Under the pieces are notes generated by a model. That model had not been told where the DNA came from, ran no database searches, and worked only from the letters and a program-made list of their open reading frames with translations. Shown here one piece after another: positions 26,641 to 39,202 of a stretch of DNA of 64,000 nt (its first letter is position 1; each line of letters starts with the position of its first letter). Source of the DNA: Selaginella tamariscina (taxonomy: Eukaryota > Streptophyta > Lycopodiopsida > Selaginellales > Selaginellaceae); assembly GCA_003024785.1 (NCBI GenBank), contig PUQB01000209.1:305294-369293 (forward strand). The letters are read 5' to 3'. Both the position numbers and the translations under genes were made by a program.

Positions 26641-28900
26641 TGTAACAATACTTTTTAATAGTTATATGTGCAATTTGGTGTTCACTTTCGGAGCCTTTTG
26701 CTGCGTAATATGTCAGAGCACATTAAGTTAGATATATTGTTGCCAACACTCATCAAGACCTTATGGGGCTTATGCCATGCACTGGCTTCAGTGACTCTTG
26801 ATAATGCTTTACAATTGGCATAATGATATGAGACATCGCCTTCCCCACTTGCAGCTTCACGTTCTCTAGTTCCACTTCATGTTGGGATGGTCATGTTTCA
26901 ATGAAGGTTGATGCTATCGTTGCTCGTGTACTAGCACAAGGTTGGGGTCATGGACATGGATGTTAATTTGTTGTTGGGCATGTGATGAGGTTGGACACAC
27001 GTATTGGCAACTATCAATGTTTTCCCAATTGACATCCATTTCTAGGGTGGAGGCCTTGGCGTTAACAACGTCAAGTGGCACCGTTGCAGTGGAAGGTCTT
27101 GATATGGTGGATCTTTCGGGAAACGAAGAATCGCATGAGTAAAGGAAGGTCCTTGTGGGCGAATAAGTTGGGTGACCCTTCTGTCTTTCTTTCGAGAATA
27201 TCATCAAGGAATTTACTTGCACCAGTTCATCCAATCTTTACTTTTCAAGCTATATTTAATAACATAACATGTCCTGTTTTCCTTTCAATGTTGGTTAATA
27301 CATGTTTAAGTTTGTCTTTTTATTCCACATTTTGTTGCTACAAATTGCAATCTTCATTTGCACCATGTGGTAGAACCAGTCGTCATTCTTTATGATAATG
27401 GACACACTCATGCTTTTGCAGATAAGACTAACATTGTTGTTCATGTGGACAATCGTGAGCTTGCGCTTTAATCTTTTACGGGTGGTTGTTGAGTCAAGCT
27501 TTTGACATTATTCTTAGTATGAATTGGTTAACTTACAATCATGCTAAGCATAACTTTGAAAAGCCTCCCCTTGGTTTAATTCTCGCTCATCTTTTTTCCA
27601 TTTTTTTACTTTTATTTTAGTTCATCCATTTGCTTTTACCTTGCTTTTTATCATTTTTGTTTCACCCTTACTTCCTTCCTTCATGTTCTTCTATTCCTTC
27701 TTTGGATCCCTCAAATGATTCGTCGTGATACAGTTATTAATTAACTCAAGAAGGAATATACTGATGTTTTTAACTTCGACTTATCGTCTAGAGCCAAAAT
27801 TGCAATGTCACCCTATTCCAATTGATGTTAGGTCTATCAGGTACCTGTTCAATGTCAGTCACCGAAGAAGCTTAAGATCTTGTTGGCAAATGTCAAGAAG
27901 GTATTAAAGAAAAGGTGTTATCTAGAAGTCTCAAAGTCCTTGGGCATGCAAACCTTATCTTGTGATGAAGTCAAATGGGAACACTTAGTTTTGCATTGAC
28001 TATCACCTGTTAAATGATGTGACTATTTTGAATATTACTTACTTCCTTATATTGCAGATCTTTGGATTGACTGTGACGGAGCCGTTGGTTCACCAAGCTA
28101 GATCTCACATTTGGATATTAACAAGTTCTGATGACTGACATGGACATTCCTAAAACCACTTTTCGAACACCATTGGCTTATATAAGTTCTTGATGATGTC
28201 TTTTAGTTTGAGTAGCATATGATGGACGAGGTTCTTTGTGATATACCAGAGGTGAATACTAAACTTTATCGACGATGTTTTGATCCATTCAAAAAGAACA
28301 TGGGAGGAGTATTTTATAATGTATGCAAAGTTTTGGATCGATTGCGAGAAGTTGGTTTGAAGTTGAAGTGATTTAAGTATATGTTTGGATCCAAGGACAC
28401 CACTTAGCTTAGCAATCACATTTCCCATAAAGATTTGCAAGTTGATCTTGATAAACTTGTTGCAATTCTAAAGTTCTCTACGCCGAAGTGTGTAAATGAT
28501 GTGCAACGCTTTTTTGGCAAGGTACAATATCTTGGCCATTTTGTGGATGATTGTACTAGACTGTTTTAGGCTTTGCTAAAGTCGTTAATGTCATCTTTTG
28601 TTTGGTTTAAGGATTGTAAGCTTGAGGAGCTGTTAAAGAGCTGTTGATGACTCCTCTAGTTTGGTGTATCCGATTACACTCGTCTCTTCATCTTGCATGT
28701 GGATGTTGGGGGCGTGTGATGCAGGAGAGTACGAGTGTGCCTAGTCAACATTATCCCATTGTGTACATTAGTCGTACGTTGCAACCAATAGAGCTAGGTC
28801 ATGGATTTTCCAAGACCAAAATCCACGAAATCAAGAAATCATTGGTTTAGGTCTATTGATTTTGAATTCTTAAAGAGAATATAGTATATACTGTCAAATA
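26640..28900 (+). pseudogene. Decayed Ty3/gypsy retrotransposon, right-arm copy
   Basis: Plus-strand order is gag tail (HIKLDILLPTL, then ALASVTLDNALQLA near 26720-26820), protease (LVNTCLSLSF near 27290, with the catalytic Asp replaced by Asn), a GMDWL-like box near 27520, reverse transcriptase with stops (28170-28400), the region upstream of RNase H (VNDVQRFFGKVQYLGHFVDD near 28490-28550), and RNase H (HYPIVYISRTLQPIELGHGF near 28750-28810). Many stops and frameshifts. No integrase or LTR was seen. It is the mirror copy of 780-2720, and the two copies have different lesions, so each has decayed independently since the inverted duplication. Confidence 0.8.
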
Positions 28901-28979
28901 TAAAAATATACTATTAGCTTCTAAGTATCCATTATACAATGTCAACATGGAATTTAATGATATTATATATAATATGCTT

Positions 28980-29125
28980 ACTCATTCACACTTCCATATG
29001 TGGCAAAGCACATCTGGAACTGGGGTCATAGCGTAAATTGCCGCATTAATTCAATTTCATTGGATCAGACACAGCTTGTTCTTTCATTCACACTTCCATG
29101 ATGTGGCAAAGCACACAGCTAGAAC
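28980..29125 (+). repeat. Short tandem duplication at the arm end
   Basis: The phrase TCATTCACACTTCCAT-ATGTGGCAAAGCACA followed by GGTCATAGCGTAA occurs twice, about 105 bp apart (from 28983 and from 29090). Only one copy exists in the left arm near 500-570, so this duplication postdates the inverted duplication. Confidence 0.7.
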
Positions 29126-30652
29126 TAGGTCATAGCGTAATTACATACACTAAGTAACTTACATAATATTACTTTACAATATGTATTAAATATCTCCCCA
29201 TAATTATTAACGCGTACTTGATAAATTTAAGTTAACTTGGTAATCATAATATAGTATTAAGTTATTCTTACTTAATAATTTAATATGATTTTAATATTAA
29301 CTTATTGTTGGAGTTGTACATGTTATAGAAAGTTTTAAAGATGCAGTTTTATGCTATACATTGATAATTCATGATTTTTTTGTTTAAAATGTTAATTATT
29401 TATAAATTATAAATCGGCATACTATTTTAAATTTAATGTGATGATTAAATTAAAAGTGAATGAACATTTTGATTACTGAAAATTAAGAATATTAAATATT
29501 CGATACATTTCAAAACATGCCATGCAAGATGCCATCCCTCTATAGAAGTTAACAAAATATGACTTATATGTTTTAAGTAAGTTCTGTAATTTCTATAATA
29601 ACTTTACACATTCGCATTAAATAATTTAAATTTTTTAAAGAAAAATGATTGCTGTAAAGCTCCATTTATGATTGAAGAATATATGCATGTTGTAACTAAA
29701 ATAGGTATGTCTATAGTCCCATTTCTAATAATATTAATAATTTTAAATATTTAATTAATATTAAAGGAATATTTTTTAAAATAATACATGTTTAAAGAAA
29801 GATTTAAGTATATATTTATTAAATAATTAATTAAGAATTAAAACTTAAGTATTAATTAATTTTTATTTTATATTCCCATTTTTACATATCATGCCCATTT
29901 TAGTTACACGTGTATATATATACAATACCTCTCGTTTATACTGATCCGAAGGAGTTTAATAAGTATAATAATGTTTATATTTTATGCTAATTTTTATGAT
30001 ATATAGTATAATTCTAGAAATTTTTTTTGTTTTCATAAACATATGTATGTATATAATTTCATACTTATATCATTTATTTATTTTAGTGAATTTTTTTAAT
30101 GATATTTATAAGATGAGCAACCTCATTTTTAAAAACAGAAAATGTGCAGAATTAATTTAACGAGGTTTTTGCATCACTTGATCGTTCATTATAATTATTT
30201 AATTATTTAATGATTTTTAATTAACTGTTTTTACCACATCCAAGTGTAAACACTAATTGTCAGCTAGAAATGTGACTCATATACACCCAGTGGACCTTGA
30301 AAAATATTTTAATGTTTAAAAAATTAAAATAATAAATAAATTTGAGTACAAAATTTAATCAAAATTAAAAATGATAATGCTAGTTATGTATTTATCATAT
30401 ATATAAAGGAATATACTTTTAAGTTGAGGTTATTTTCTATGGTTTGTTCCATTAAATATGCAAATTAAAGTTATTATAATTTTATATCTCACAATTATCT
30501 TGAAATGATTTTATAAATTATAAACTGACATATTTAAACAATAAAAATACACTCTTGTTTTAATGTACTAATACATAATATTAATTTATACTGTATTTAA
30601 GTAATATGGCTAACCCTAAAAGTTTAGGGTTTGTGGGTATGTCCCTTGAGAA
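29126..30652. other. AT-rich spacer and presumed ALDH11 promoter
   Basis: No gene seen apart from the small palindromic element listed separately. Long A/T stretches predominate; (TA)n motifs near 29910 and 30400. Confidence 0.5.
29685..29920. mobile_element. MITE-like palindromic element, about 235 bp
   Basis: The left end reads GTTGTAACTAAAATAGGTATG. The right end, reverse-complemented, reads GTGTAACTAAAATGGGCATG, so the ends form inverted repeats of about 40 bp around an AT-rich core with no frame. One end of the same family (GTTGTAACTAAAGTGGGCATG) also sits at 50122 and 57739 at the start of each 7.6-kb tandem unit. The family is therefore dispersed. Target-site duplications could not be assigned. 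Confidence 0.6.
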
Positions 30653-32440
30653 ATGGCGGGACGGGCGTGTACGAGGACATAGTACACAATGGCATTTTTA
30701 TGTTCTATGCAGATTGTGAATGGCAGATTTCTTCCTCGTGGAAGACTCTCTCCGTTATCAACCCTACCACTAACAAGCAATTTTACAGGGTCACAGGTAC
30801 AAAAACATAATTAAGAATATTGGGTGTATAGGAGTCAGGGTGTATAGGTGTATGCAATTGTTTGGGTGTATAGGAGTATTGGGTGTATTGGGTGTATAGG
30901 TGTATGCAATACACTCATATACAATAGTGCGAAAATGCGCATCATTTTATTGTTTGAACTCCTTATTGCTGTACATGTTGTGCTTTTTGTTTATATATGT
31001 GTATACTTTTGTGTGTGTATCTGTGTGTGTGAGAGAGTATACACAAGATATATGCACTCCTGCATGTGTGCATGTATTTGTAATTATATACAGCTGATAG
31101 TAGGAAAAACTCTAATAAACTACATAAAAGTTCGTTGTGAGAATATTATTTATACATTGACTTTAATTGATTTAATAGACTATATACAATATTAACTTGT
31201 GTAGACAGAATACGGATATACGAACACACACACCGATATGCATGTCCGTATGTGTGGATGAGTGTGTGAAGATGATTAAACTGTTTTAAATGCTTTCTGC
31301 ACAAAGCTCCCTATGTGTGTGTGTGTGTGTATGCAAAATTTTAAAATAATTAATTAAATGCACTTTTATATGTGCAGCTTGTACACAGGCAGAGGTAAAC
31401 CAAGCATTCCAGAGTGCAAAAAGGGCTCAAAAAGAATGGGCAAAGGTTCCCCTTTACAAAAGGGCAGAAATGCTGCACAAGGTGGCAGCTATAATGCTCC
31501 AACAAAGAACCTATTGCAGACTGCTTAGTGAAAGAAGTTGCCAAACCTGCAAAAGACTCTCTTACAGAGGTTTCCAACGGTATTCCATATGCCATTATTT
31601 ATTTTATTAGTATATATTATATCACTTATGCATTTAATATAATTACATTATTAAATCTTAATATTACATTCATTGATATTAACTTGATTTATTTATTTCA
31701 GGTTGTTCGATCAGCAGACTTGTTGTCATACACAGCTGAAGAGGGACTTAGAATACTCTCTGAAGGGAAGTTTCTTGTGTCTGATTCTTTCCCGGGGAAT
31801 GACAGAAATAACTTTGTTTTTTCCTCTAAAGTAAGTTTTATTTAGAAATATTTAAGCTTTTTTAATAATTTTATTTAATTTTTTCTATTATTATTGTATT
31901 CTTTTCACGATATTTTATATAACTAATAATGTATTTAAATAGTATTATAATAAGATTTTTGCTGTAATTTATTACAGGTTCCTTTAGGAGTTGTGCTAGC
32001 TATCCCACCATTTAATTATCCTGTAAACTTAACTGTGTCAAAATTGGGCCTGCTCTTATGGCTGGGAATGCTGTGGTGATCAAGCCACCAACTCAAGGTA
32101 AGTCAATATATAATACATACTAATATATATGTATATATTCTTAAACTAATACAGTTATATTAATAATGAGTATTATTTGTCATTAAAAATGTATATAGAT
32201 GACTAATTATCTATCTTATTAAAATCTTAATATGCAGGTGCTGTGTCCGTGGCTCACATGATGCATTGCTTTCACTTAGCCAAATTTCCTACAGGATTAC
32301 TCTCCTGTATTCCTATAAAAGCCTCAGAACTTGGTGATTACATGACCACACATCCCTCGGTTAACTGCATCAGGTAACACACACGCGCGCGCGCGCGCGT
32401 GTTTGCGTGTCAACATATACATGTCTGTATATGTAAAAGT

Positions 32441-32475
<35 letters not shown>

Positions 32476-32795
32476 ATTGTGTTGATATTCATGCATACAT
32501 GTTCTTTTGTATGTAGTTGTAATACTTAAGTTTCACATATAGGCAACTCTCTCTCTCTCTCACACACACACACGCGCATACACACACGCATTCTGCTGAA
32601 TGAAGTGCATATATACGACTCTGATGTACTGCTGCAGTTTTACGGGCGGGTGCGACACAGGTATATCCATTTCCCAATCAGCTGGAATGATCCCATTACA
32701 AATGGAGCTAGGAGGAAAAGATGCCATGGTTATTCTTGAAGATGCTGACTTAGAGCTAGTAGCAACAAGCATCATCAAAGGGGGATTTCTTACAG

Positions 32796-32839
<44 letters not shown>

Positions 32840-33942
32840 GTGGTTTTCTGTAATATAGAGAGACCACACACAGACTCTCTCTCTCTATATGTGTGTGTGT
32901 ACTTTGTAATGTGCAGTGGACAACGGTGTACAGCGATTAAGGTTGTTCTAGTGATGGAGTCCGTTGGAAATGCATTGGTATCTAAAGTGAATGCGAAGAT
33001 TGCAAAGTTAACAGTGGGGTCTCCAGAGAACAACTCAGATATTGTTCCTGTCGTGAGTGAAACTCTGCAAACTTTATTGAAGAACTAGTCAGGGATGCTA
33101 AAGAAAAGGGTGCAAAACTTTGTCAAGTAAGTAAATATTTAAGTACTAGTTAAAACATTTGTTTTACATGATTAATAAATTTTAAATAATCAAAAATTTT
33201 CAAATATTTATATATTAATTTTACAGGAATGGAGAAGGGAAGGAAATCTTATATGGCCTTTACTCGTAGATAATGTATTACAACACATGAGAATTGCATG
33301 GGAAGAGCCATTTGGACCTGTTATTCCGGTTATTCGTATTAAAACTCCAGAATGTGGGATTAACCACTGTAACTCTAGCAAGTATGGCCTTCAGGTAAAC
33401 ATAAATTTAAAGTGCGTGTGCGTGTTTTAAATTTGTGTGTTAATTGTGTGTGTGTGTGTGTGTGAACTTAAATATTTAAATACTTCAAACACATATATAC
33501 ATACGTATGTGTGTGTGTGTCTGTGTGTGTACAATATACATGTATGCAGGGATGTGTTTTTACTAAAGACATAAACAAGGCTTTACTAATGAGTGATGCT
33601 ATGGAGAGTGGAACAATACAGATAAATGCAGCTCCAGATCACTTTCCCTTCAGGTGCATAACTAAATAACTAGATTTTTATAACTAAATAACTAAATAAC
33701 AAATTCATTTTTATTGTTTTTTAATTTAATAATATTAATAATTTATTTGTTATTATAAGGGTATTCGAGAGAGCGGTATTGGATCACAAGGAGTTACGAA
33801 CAGCATTAACTTAATGACAAAAATCAAGACAACAGTTATCAATTTACCAAGTCCTTCCTACACTGTGGGTAAGAACACAAATACCTCGGAATATTTTAAG
33901 CATCTTTCAAAAACGATGCTTAGAATATTCTGGTATTCATAA
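30653..33942 (+). CDS. NADP-dependent non-phosphorylating glyceraldehyde-3-phosphate dehydrogenase (ALDH11 family)
   Basis: A cytosolic enzyme oxidising glyceraldehyde-3-phosphate to 3-phosphoglycerate with NADP. Exons: 30653-30796, 31378-31569, 31702-31830, 31978-32097, 32238-32373, 32638-32795, 32917-33126, 33227-33394, 33550-33653 and 33760 onward. Landmarks: [85 protein letters not shown] with the general-base Glu, [17 protein letters not shown] with the catalytic Cys, [15 protein letters not shown] and [17 protein letters not shown]. Frameshifts near 30659, 31500, 32042 and 33062. Before DHFPF the family normally has ARGP; here three residues are missing. Homology ends at SYTVG (33870), but no stop follows until 33942, giving a 24-residue extension or a missed splice. 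Confidence 0.9.
32380..32470 (+). repeat. CA/CG/GT microsatellites in ALDH11 intron 5
   Basis: The donor is followed by (AC)n(GC)n(GT)n, alternating purine-pyrimidine sequence of Z-DNA-forming type. A second (CA)n run follows at 32440-32468. Confidence 0.8.
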
Positions 33943-33985
33943 TTTAACATTGTTTTTTCTTTAATATTTATTATATACATGTTTT

Positions 33986-34182
33986 TAGTGGTGGTAATGC
34001 TTCACTGGCAAAATATGAAATGAAGCTGCTAAAACCAGAAGATTTTGAGGAAATGAGGGGGGCAGAGTGTGGATTGTGTGAGATCCATTGTTCGAGACTG
34101 CGGGGGATTACCAAACTGTCTTCCCCTTTCTGTTGAGAGCGGATACACACCAATGCACTTGCACACGCATTTCTTACAGGTA
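33986..34182 (+). pseudogene. Exon-like fragment resembling the NB-ARC GLPL region
   Basis: Bounded by an AG (TTTTTAG at 33988) and a GT (CTTACAG|GTAATA at 34180). It encodes NASLAKYEMKLLKPEDFEEM and, after a one-base shift in a run of G near 34060, SVDCVRSIVRDCGGLP followed by LPLSVES. CxRxIVRxCGGLP resembles the GLPL motif of plant NB-ARC resistance proteins; this is motif-level similarity only. No P-loop or LRR was found next to it. Alternatively it is a 3' exon spliced to the ALDH11 transcript. Identity uncertain. Confidence 0.3.
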
Positions 34183-34395
34183 ATAAAACTTATATAAATT
34201 GTTAATCACTCTTAAATCTTTTTTCCTTTCATAATTATTTTTGTTTTAGAAAAATGCTATATATTGATTTATAATATTAAATAGCTAAGCAATGAAACTA
34301 GAAGAAAAGAAACCACATACACAATTATACGCTATTGTATTCTATATCAATTTTATAATATAAATAGTAACTACTTTACATTTAGAACTTTAAAA

Positions 34396-34451
<56 letters not shown>

Positions 34452-34734
34452 TTAAGCTAACAGTAACTTGCATTAGAACGCTCATAGTGTTAAACTCGGG
34501 GAGTTTAACATAAAATATATTCTGTATTTCCTATTGTATTAACAAAAATCCTTTCCAGAGCATAGGGATGATAACGCTTCCATCACCTAAAACACAATTC
34601 AATTATACGAACATCTACCTATCTAACAATATATATGTATACATACATACATATGTGTGTGTGTGTGTGTGTGTGTTGTAAAATGTATAGATTAATATAT
34701 GTACGGTATACATTTCTTTTAGACAATATAACGA
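34183..34734. other. Spacer with GT/GA microsatellites
   Basis: AT-rich with (TG)n(AG)n at 34398-34446 and (AC/AT)n(GT)n at 34640-34677. No gene seen. Confidence 0.5.
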
Positions 34735-35066
<332 letters not shown>

Positions 35067-35112
35067 GTATATGTATACACACACATATACTACCCCATAT
35101 ACAAATACGTAC

Positions 35113-35557
35113 CGGTGCGGCTGTATAGTGAAGGGACTTGGAGCACGTATTAGTGACTCCATTGAAGGAACCAGTGACTTGTTCTCCTCAAGTTTGACAA
35201 GGACGGTGACAACCTGTTTCATGGACAGTCTCCTATTTGGAATATACTCCGTACAATACAATCCCAGCTCCAAAACCCCTTAATCTGCTCCTCATTAACA
35301 GGCTCTTTTGCGAGTATATTCGGGTCTATGACTTGGGATATTCTTGACGGAAAAGCATCATTAACCCACTCTCTTAAGCTCGAAGTTATACCGAACATGC
35401 CACTTGTTGGTGACCTTCCGGTTATAAGCTCCAATAGAAAAACTCCATAGCTGTACACGTCACCCTTTGTGGTAACTGACGCGGAGCTACCGTACTCTGA
35501 AATACATAACATACGTGAAACACATATATATGCATCATGGAGAATTGTATTTTGTGT

Positions 35558-35597
<40 letters not shown>

Positions 35598-37131
35598 ATG
35601 TTGGGTTATGAACGTTTACATAGAAGACAGAGAATTTGGTGGTTCTATGTAATAGAATGCATGCATCTCTCTCTCTCTCTCCACACCACACACACCTGGT
35701 GGAAAATATGTTGTATTGTTCTGTGTTATGTGTGTGTGTGTAGGTGGGGAGAGAGAGAGATGTTCATGTGTATTACATTTGGGTTATGAACATTTACATA
35801 GAAGACATGCATGCATTCTATTACATAGAACCATCAAATTGTCTCTCTCTCTCTCTCTCCACACGCACACGCACCTGGTGGAGACAGGTTGTATTCTTGT
35901 GTGTTGTGCGTGTGTATGTGGAGAGAGAGAGAGAGATGTTCATGTGTATTACATTTGGGTTATGAACATTTACATAGAAGACATGCATGCATTCTATTAC
36001 ATAGAACCATCAAATTGTCTCTTCTCTCTCTCTTCCACACGCACACGCACACCTGGTGGAGAACAGGTTGTATTCTTGTGTGTTGTGCGTGTGTATGTGG
36101 AGAGAGAGAGAGATGTTCATGTGTATTACATTTGGGTTATGAACATTTACATAGAAGACATGCATGCATTCTATTACACAGAACCACCAAATTCTCTCTC
36201 TCTCACACACACACACCTGGTGGAGAATACGTTGTAATGATTTGTGTGTTATGCGTGTGTATGTGTGTGTGGAGATGTGGAGATGTGGAGAGAGAAAGAG
36301 AATGTTCATGTGTATATGAACATTTACATGGAAGACATGCATGCATTCCACAGAACCACCGGATTCTCTCTCTCCACACACAGACACACACACCTGGTGG
36401 AGAATATGTTGAAGTGTTGTGTGTGTATATGTGTGTGGAGAGAGTGAGAGAATGTTCAGGTGTATATGAACATTTACATGGAAGACATGCATGCATTCAC
36501 ACAGAACCATCAAATTCTCTCTCTCTCTCTCTCGCTACACACACACACACCTGGTGGAGAATATGTTGTATTGTGTTTATGGTGTGTGGAGAGAGAGGAG
36601 TGTTCATGTGTGGAGAGAGAGTGTGTTCATTTACATGGAATACATGCATGCATTATGTTACATTCTCTCTCTCTCTCTCTCTCTCTCCACACACACACAC
36701 ACCCACACACAGCTGGTGGAGAATGTGTCTTGTGCGTGTGTATGTGTGTGTGGAGAGAGAGAGATGTTCATGTCTATTACATTTAGGTTATGAACATTTA
36801 TAGAAGACATGCATGCATTCTGTTACATAGAACCACCAAACTCTCTCTCTCTCTACACACGCACGCACGCACGCACGAACGCACACCTGGTGGAGCATAT
36901 CCAATGGACCCTCTGAAGGCACTAACTGAAGCATGCTCATCAGGATAAGCAATCCTTGATATCCCAAAATCTGCAACATGAGGCTCAAGGTCCTCATCCA
37001 GGAGAACATTCCCGGGCTTCAAGTCACAATGAATTACAGGAAAGTCAAATTCGTGGTGCAAGTATGTCATCCCATGTGCCACCCCTAGTGCAATCTTAAA
37101 CCTACAAAACTATCTCTATTATATAGATGCG

Positions 37132-37190
<59 letters not shown>

Positions 37191-39141
37191 CACACACACA
37201 CCTCATCTGCCAAGTGAGGAAGTTACTATTGCTACTCCGTAAATATTTGTCTACACTACCATTAGGCATGTAATCTAAAACCAATGCTTGTACTTGTCTA
37301 GTCCAGCAATATCCCAGTATACGCACAAGGTTCCGGTGCCTCACCCGCCCTAGCGTCTCCAGTTCCGCAAAGAAACTCTTTTTAACTGCATCATCTGTCA
37401 TATAATATACATCAGTAAACACGCACGACGCGCACACACACACACACGCGCGCGAGCGTACCTTGCATCTCGATTCTGAGAAGCTTAACAGCTACAAAGT
37501 CTTTAAAATGCTTTCCACGGTACACACGCGAGTACCCTCCCTCACCAATCACATTATTCTCTGCATAGTTATCAGTAATACTCCTGAGTTCATCTTGGGT
37601 AAACTGAAACAAATAGACCATTCTGAGCCGTCGATGAAGAAGATGCATCTGCCTGTAACGGATCTTCCTCTATACCTCGTGTTCGATACCAGTAATGGTA
37701 ACCAACCCATGCAGAGAGTCCGATTATAATACAAGAAATAAGAGAGATAACAACGGCGATAACTACATTCCTCTTATGGTTACTAACTTGATTCTTTACC
37801 ACAGGACTTGTTAATAACCTCCCCACAGAGTTCGACGTTACCTATATACGAAGTCGCATTAAACTGCTTCAATGGTACCTGGCCGGTTAACCGGTTAAAC
37901 GATAAGTTTAACGTCGTTAAGTACTGTAACGAGGTTAAGGAGTCCGGTATGGAACCGGTTAGCTGGTTAGACGAGAGGTCGAGTGACTGTAAGCCTACAC
38001 ATCTTCCCAGAGTTGAAGGAATACTCCCTGAGAAGTTATTGAACTGAAGAGAGATGGTTTGTACCACTTTGAAATCGCCAATCCAAGACGGTATTGAACC
38101 TGTGTATGTAGATATGTAGGGGGCGTTACACACCACCACACACACGTACCTGTCAGCTTATTGTATGCCAAGTTGAATGAAATCTGGATATTTGTAAGTG
38201 CAGCTAAAGATGCAGATAAGGTACCATCGAGCAAATTATGTGACAAGTCCAAGTTGATAAGCTTTACTAATTTCCCAAAACTGTCGGGTATGTTCCCACT
38301 TATTTGGTTATGATCCAAAGTCAGATTAGCCAGCCCTACAAAGTCGCCAATATTGGAGGGCAACGGACCTTCAAGCTGGTTATGCGATAACTCCAAAGTT
38401 GCCAAGTTAGGACATTTGCTAAGTTCATGTGGTATTGGACCTGTAAATCTAGTAAAGTTTAGCTAAACACATACATTACATACGTGTGTAGATGTGTAAG
38501 TCCGGTATACTCCTTTATAATACGTAGCATATGTGTAATGAGAGAGAGCAGATATTATATAGACGTATATACGTATATACACCCGTGTGTACTACCTGTG
38601 AAGCTGTTGTTGTTGAGGTGAAGTTCCTGTAGACGTGCCAGTGAACTGAGAGCTACTGGAATATTTCCAGTGAGTCTGTTGCTAGATATGTCTATGTAGT
38701 AGAGGCTTGTCATGTTTCCTATCTCTGGTGTATTGAACCTTCGAACATATTGGATTGAATTCTCAGTTGTTGTAAGCTTGTCCATTTCTCAAGCTCCTTG
38801 GGTAATTTACCTATATATAATATATGCGTAAACACACGCACACACGCACGCACGCACGCATACACATATACATATTATATATAACCTGTGAGTGAATTGT
38901 TTCTGAGGCTGATAACTGAAGCCTTGTAGAATTCGTAAAGAAGACCGGAAATGGGCCAACAAAGCTGTTTGTAAACAGCCTGAGGATTATCAACTTGTTG
39001 AGCTTACCGAGCTCGGACGGAATAGTCCCGTATAAGAAGTTTTGTCCCAGGCTAAGATAATCTAAATCTGTGCAGTTACCGATTGTGGCTGGAATGGGAC
39101 CTTCAATAACATATTATAAAGATTAGTAACACATACACACA

Positions 39142-39202
<61 letters not shown>

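Larger units (their letters stand above)
22200..29110 (-). repeat. Right arm of large inverted repeat
   Basis: Reverse complement of about 440-7300 (anchors are listed with the left arm). It carries the membrane-protein copy C on the minus strand and a Ty3/gypsy fragment on the plus strand, in mirror order to the left arm. The phrase TTGCGTGTAATATGCATATGGGC is duplicated in tandem at 22257-22312, a local change absent from the left arm. Ends are approximate. Confidence 0.8.

Noticed and set aside
440-29110. Inverted arms as a head-to-head assembly artefact
   Set aside because: Arms differ by many substitutions, indels and one private inversion, so they are separate old sequences and not the same reads joined twice.
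35889-36803. 304-codon plus-strand frame
   Set aside because: It runs through the minisatellite in the receptor kinase intron; the translation is repeated Cys/Val/His/Ser-rich text from GT, GA and CT runs.
35520-36886. Regularly spaced repeats as CRISPR or centromeric satellite
   Set aside because: It is confined to one intron, has about eight units, and includes the neighbouring exon border, so it is a local minisatellite.
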